Part shown: positions 13,921-16,347 of the stretch, piece after piece
Position numbering within the stretch: position 1 is the stretch's first letter
Layout: the number at the start of each line of letters is the position of its first letter
Source: JBJELF01 sp051879015
Lineage (GTDB): Bacteria; Bacillota; Clostridia; Lachnospirales; Lachnospiraceae
Direction of reading: 5' to 3'
Assembly (NCBI GenBank): GCA_051879015.1
Contig: JBJELF010000065.1
Span: 1-16,347 of the forward strand
DNA length: 16,347 nt
Position numbers and translations under genes: made by a program
Notes under the pieces: generated by a model
Seen by the model: only the letters and a program-made list of their open reading frames with translations
Database searches by the model: none
Told to the model about the DNA's origin: nothing

Positions 13921-13965
13921 AATCAAGCGGCATCAAACTCTAATAAGAGTGGATGCCGCTTGATT
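13921..13965 (+). terminator. Rho-independent terminator of the lipoprotein/permease operon
   Basis: AATCAAGCGGCATC (13921-13934) and GATGCCGCTTGATT (13952-13965) are a perfect 14-bp inverted repeat starting immediately after the stop codon. The loop holds a further ACTC/GAGT pair. The T-run after it is short (TTT), so termination rests on the long stem; it can also act on the opposing GNAT gene. Confidence 0.8.
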
Positions 13966-13968
13966 TCT

Positions 13969-13995
13969 GCCAGTACCAGAAGGGATGGTACTGGC
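13969..13995 (-). terminator. Second hairpin, probably terminating the GNAT gene
   Basis: GCCAGTACC (13969-13977) and GGTACTGGC (13987-13995) form a perfect 9-bp stem. Its edge abuts the stop codon of the minus-strand GNAT gene (stop at 13997-13999), and on that strand the next bases are AGAAATC rather than a T-run. With the neighbouring stem it separates two convergent genes. Confidence 0.5.
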
Positions 13996-13996
13996 G

Positions 13997-14521
13997 CTAC
14001 TCTTGATAATGTACATGATAAACTTCTTTGAACAAAACTGATTTTATATAATTGAATTCTGCTTCATTTAGCGGATGATTCGTTGTCATGATGAATAGAG
14101 GAATGGCGCATTTATCTTCTGAAAATGGCGGCTGAACATACGGATAGTTATTAAGATAAAAACCATTACGTTCATAAAATTTAATTCGTTTTTTTGCCAC
14201 TTCTGTCTCAGGCAACTCAACTTCAAGACAAATCTGACACTGTAATAATATGCTAAGTTCCTGAAGAATTGCTGCTCCAATTCCCGAATTTCGATAACTC
14301 GGTTTTACAGCAAAATGTTCGACAAATGCAAAATTTTCAAATTGATAAACGGTAATAAATGCCTTTATATTATCATCATCCGGTAAAACGTATACTGTAT
14401 AGTTTGGCTGCTTTAACAACTCTTTTTGTTCTTCATAGCCTCTATATTCATCGTATGGAAAGCTGATTTCCATGAGAGCATACACTTGATCAAAATCATT
14501 CTTCCTTATTTTCTGCAACAT
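13997..14521 (-). CDS. GNAT family N-acetyltransferase
   Basis: A 174-residue GNAT protein. Motif A is FVEHFAVKPSYRNSGIGAAIL (about residues 66-85), with the acetyl-CoA pyrophosphate loop R77-N-S-G-I-G82. Later KRIKFYERNGF is motif B, with the Tyr and FYERNGF usual near the active site. Family members transfer acetyl groups to small amines or proteins; the substrate cannot be read. ATG 14521 is preceded on its strand by GAGGAG (complement of 14530-14535, 8-base gap). An IS605-type right end lies only about 12 bases upstream of that site, so the native promoter is displaced and the gene may depend on read-through from tnpB. Confidence 0.82.
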   Translation of the reverse strand: MLQKIRKNDFDQVYALMEISFPYDEYRGYEEQKELLKQPNYTVYVLPDDDNIKAFITVYQFENFAFVEHFAVKPSYRNSGIGAAILQELSILLQCQICLEVELPETEVAKKRIKFYERNGFYLNNYPYVQPPFSEDKCAIPLFIMTTNHPLNEAEFNYIKSVLFKEVYHVHYQE

Positions 14522-14546
14522 TTTTCTTGCTCCTCTTTAATACTAT

Positions 14547-14691
14547 GTCAACTATCCACGACCTAAAAGTCATGGGCTTGTAACTGCCCTGTGGTGTAGC
14601 GGATTTCTCCTTCCACATTTAGTCGTCTGATATTGCTATCAAAAGTGGCGTTACATCATAGGGTGGTTGACAGCACCCTTTGTAGCAAAGT
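14547..14691 (-). ncRNA. Candidate omega-RNA scaffold of TnpB
   Basis: TnpB nucleases use an RNA made from the 3' part of tnpB plus the right end, with a guide taken from flanking DNA. Here 145 non-coding bases follow the tnpB stop and contain stems expected of such a scaffold: AGGGTG/CACCCT (14660-14665 with 14674-14679) and the terminal hairpin at about 14553-14575. The RNA probably also includes the end of tnpB. The guide would begin just beyond the right end (minus strand, below 14547). Boundaries are inferred. Confidence 0.4.
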
Positions 14692-15831
14692 TTACTCTGC
14701 TACAACTGTATTCGGTACTTGGCTATCAACAAGATAGTTGATTCCCATGCGATACAGATTCATAGCTCCAATGCGGTCATCATTCGACTTGTAGCCACAA
14801 TTCTTACAGGCAAACAGATGTAACTTCTTGTTACGGTTCGCTTTTTCAATGTGTCCACAAACAGGGCAGCATTGACTCGTATAACGAGGGTCTACCTTAA
14901 TCACAGAAGATTGATTTTGTTTTGCTTTGTAGATAAGTTTCTGCTCTAAATCATAGAACGACCATGATACCGATACATAGCGGTCTTTTGTTTTAACACG
15001 CTCTGTAGCATTGTGAATACCTGACAAATCTTCTAACACAAAGAGTGTATGCTTTGGGTTGGACTCGACGAGTGCCTTTGATACCTGATGGTTAATATCC
15101 TGCATCCAACGGTTTTCTCGCTGACCGATCGTCTTAATTCTTCGTCTTGAAGATGGAGTACGTCGCATTTGGAGTTCTTTGCGAAGTTTGGAATAATGAG
15201 CACGTTTCTGCTTAATATCTTTGCCTCTAACAAATCCAGACTTGTGATTACTGTTATAGGTTGCAACGACAAAGTGAATACCTCTGTCAATTCCTACAAC
15301 ATTACAGATGTCAGAGATATTGCTTTCTTCGACATCATAAGATACTGGTATATGGAGAAAATACTTGCCATGTTTGCTAATAAGTTTAGCAGTACCAAAC
15401 TTATAAATCGTATGGTCGAAATATTTCGACATACCATCAGCGAAATATGGCAACTTAACACGACCATTGAGCGTGTTTACCGAAAAGCAGTTTTGTGTTA
15501 AGGAATAATCCCTGTTCCAAACTAAATCATACTGTGGCTTCTTAAAAGAAGGTTTAATCCACTCATTCTGATTTTCGAGAATGGTTTTATATCTTGCAAT
15601 TACAGTCTTAAATACAGATTGAGCCATCTGGGATTTTAAACCAAACTTCTTTCTAAGAGTGGAATACAGAGCTTTGTTAAGTGAAAACTGCTTCAAGTCA
15701 TGTGTGCGGAATACATACTCTGAAACATAATTACAGGCATTACGATATACAGACATCGTTTCATCAAGTAGAACTTTATCTGTATCAGCTGCGACTATTT
15801 GAATTTTTGCTGTAATTGTGAGCTGTTCCAT
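14692..15831 (-). CDS. tnpB: TnpB RNA-guided nuclease (IS605 OrfB)
   Basis: A 379-residue TnpB with all catalytic parts in place: N-terminal helical/OB region (residues 1-170), RuvC-I Asp182 in VGIDRG, RuvC-II Glu267 in VLEDLSG, zinc ribbon CPVC (322-325) and CKNC (342-345), and RuvC-III Asp352 in NDDRIGAMNLY. Family members are RNA-guided DNA nucleases, ancestors of Cas12, that cut the empty donor site to favour element retention. The start is placed at 15831 (MEQLTITAK) because AAAGGGAG lies within the preceding bases at proper spacing, although the frame runs up to an ATG at 15849. Normal length. It remains intact although its partner TnpA is broken. Confidence 0.9.
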   Translation of the reverse strand: MEQLTITAKIQIVAADTDKVLLDETMSVYRNACNYVSEYVFRTHDLKQFSLNKALYSTLRKKFGLKSQMAQSVFKTVIARYKTILENQNEWIKPSFKKPQYDLVWNRDYSLTQNCFSVNTLNGRVKLPYFADGMSKYFDHTIYKFGTAKLISKHGKYFLHIPVSYDVEESNISDICNVVGIDRGIHFVVATYNSNHKSGFVRGKDIKQKRAHYSKLRKELQMRRTPSSRRRIKTIGQRENRWMQDINHQVSKALVESNPKHTLFVLEDLSGIHNATERVKTKDRYVSVSWSFYDLEQKLIYKAKQNQSSVIKVDPRYTSQCCPVCGHIEKANRNKKLHLFACKNCGYKSNDDRIGAMNLYRMGINYLVDSQVPNTVVAE

Positions 15832-15913
15832 AAATGTACTCCCTTTCATTGATATTTCACTAAAAGTATTATATAATAATAATTAATGAATGTCAATGTT
15901 TTTGAGGTGGGTT

Positions 15914-16120
15914 ATGGATAATAGATACCATCGTCATAACAGACGCAAATATAGTCTGAAAGTACACATAGTTCTTGTCACAAAATATCGCAAGCAATTG
16001 CTTAAAGGCTTTCTTGCGGATGCTGTTAAACAGAAGATTTTTGATATTGCAAATGCTCACAGTTACGAAATGATAGCCATGGAAACAGACAATGACCCTA
16101 TTCATTTTTGGGGACTATAA
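15914..16120 (+). pseudogene. tnpA: Truncated IS200/IS605 TnpA (Y1 HUH transposase)
   Basis: The frame starts MDNRYHRHNRRKYSLKVHIVLVTKYRKQLL, the usual N-terminus of IS200-type TnpA, and continues to AMETDNDPIHFWGL before stopping. Intact proteins of about 130-150 residues have D-H-I-H-I-L-L here, the HUH metal site, and a catalytic Tyr further on. In this copy the first His of HUH reads Pro, a small deletion changes the following residues, and the Tyr-bearing half is missing, leaving 68 residues. ATG 15914 has GAGG at 15904-15907. The protein cannot catalyse single-strand transposition. Confidence 0.82.
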
Positions 16121-16171
16121 AGGGGCATACCAAATCAAAGATAGGGTATGTTTGATTTGATATGCCCTTTT
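16119..16171 (+). repeat. Long hairpin beyond the tnpA relic
   Basis: Arms 16119-16139 and 16151-16171 are complementary at 19 of 21 positions plus one G-U pair, around an 11-base loop. The descending arm ends CCCTTTT. It may terminate transcription from the tnpA side, or be the end of another small element that truncated tnpA. Confidence 0.6.
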
Positions 16172-16214
16172 GTATCCTACAGTAAATTGACGCTAACCCT
16201 CAATTTTGTTTCGC

Positions 16215-16256
16215 TTGAAAACTATTGTAACATATTGTATAATAATAACACAATAG
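16215..16256 (+). promoter_or_regulatory. Outward promoter with flanking inverted repeat
   Basis: TTGAAA (16215-16220) and a perfect TATAAT (16238-16243), spacer 17 bases. CTATTGT (16223-16229) and ACAATAG (16250-16256) flank the -10 box symmetrically and could be an operator. The gene it serves begins after the window; no start codon with a ribosome binding site is seen from 16257 to the end. Confidence 0.5.
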
Positions 16257-16347
16257 GAAATGTTATACGAAAGGACTAATTATTAAGTAACCAAATACAT
16301 AGAAATAAGGATTTAAACATAGACAAAAGTGGACACATTAAGTCTTT

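Larger units (their letters stand above)
14547..16120. mobile_element. IS605-type element, left end missing
   Basis: Divergent tnpA (plus, broken) and tnpB (minus, intact) with a shared promoter region (about 15850-15913) define the IS605 arrangement. The right end is near 14547, where, on the minus strand, a hairpin (CCCATGAC / GTCGTGG) is followed by an ATAGTTGAC tail. The tnpA gene stops at 16120 in foreign-looking sequence, so the left end appears to be deleted. The element cannot move on its own. Confidence 0.7.

Noticed and set aside
1..16347. CRISPR array, tRNA or rRNA genes
   Set aside because: No regularly spaced repeats and no tRNA- or rRNA-like conserved sequence were seen on either strand.

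Overview
The window is AT-rich DNA with strong AGGAGG-type ribosome binding sites, short intergenic gaps and consensus TTGACA/TATAAT-like promoters. The gene content (TipA-like MerR regulator, Cys-rich clostridial-looking acetolactate synthase, EamA transporters, lipoprotein/permease operon, IS200/IS605 elements) points to a Gram-positive gut-type clostridium, most likely Lachnospiraceae. That placement is inference from gene style, not from a marker gene.

Layout. (1) 1-304: the right-end hairpin of an IS200/IS605-type element abuts the last ~85 codons of an ADP-ribosylglycohydrolase-like gene. (2) 403-1551: an M20 metallopeptidase. (3) 1728-2711: a self-contained MerR/TipA-like regulator with a classic 19-bp-spacer MerR promoter, a possible second internal start that would yield the effector domain alone, and a long terminator hairpin. 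(4) 2889-4485: remains of what looks like an RNA-repair cassette: the C-terminal fragment of a putative HD-type protein, an apparently intact T4 Rnl1-like RNA ligase, and a truncated P-loop kinase. (5) 4562-6940: the ilvB-ilvN acetolactate synthase operon behind a consensus promoter and a 100-bp leader made of a 23-bp imperfect inverted repeat with a second hairpin inside it. (6) 6986-8911: an EamA-type transporter with strikingly similar halves and an alpha/beta hydrolase. (7) 8881-9794 on the minus strand: a TetR C-terminal relic and a 2H phosphoesterase. (8) 9919-10767: a tocopherol-cyclase-like protein. (9) 10930-13920: an operon of a possible 20-codon leader ORF, a lipoprotein and two overlapping ABC-2-like permease subunits, with no ATPase gene, ended by a strong terminator. 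(10) 13997-14521, minus: a GNAT acetyltransferase. (11) 14547-16120: an IS605-type element with intact tnpB (minus) and broken tnpA (plus), inserted just upstream of the GNAT ribosome binding site. (12) 16121-16347: a strong hairpin and an outward-facing promoter with a flanking inverted repeat; the gene it serves lies beyond the window.

The genes mostly form small independent units rather than one pathway. Clear functional couplings are IlvB with IlvN (catalytic plus ACT regulatory subunit) and the lipoprotein with its two permeases. The region carries several scars (IS ends, TetR relic, HD fragment, truncated kinase, dead tnpA), so it behaves as an accessory, decaying segment. The most interesting items are the RNA ligase cassette, the ilvB leader palindrome, the TipAL/TipAS-like dual start, the translationally coupled 20-codon ORF containing a hairpin, and the tocopherol-cyclase-like protein.
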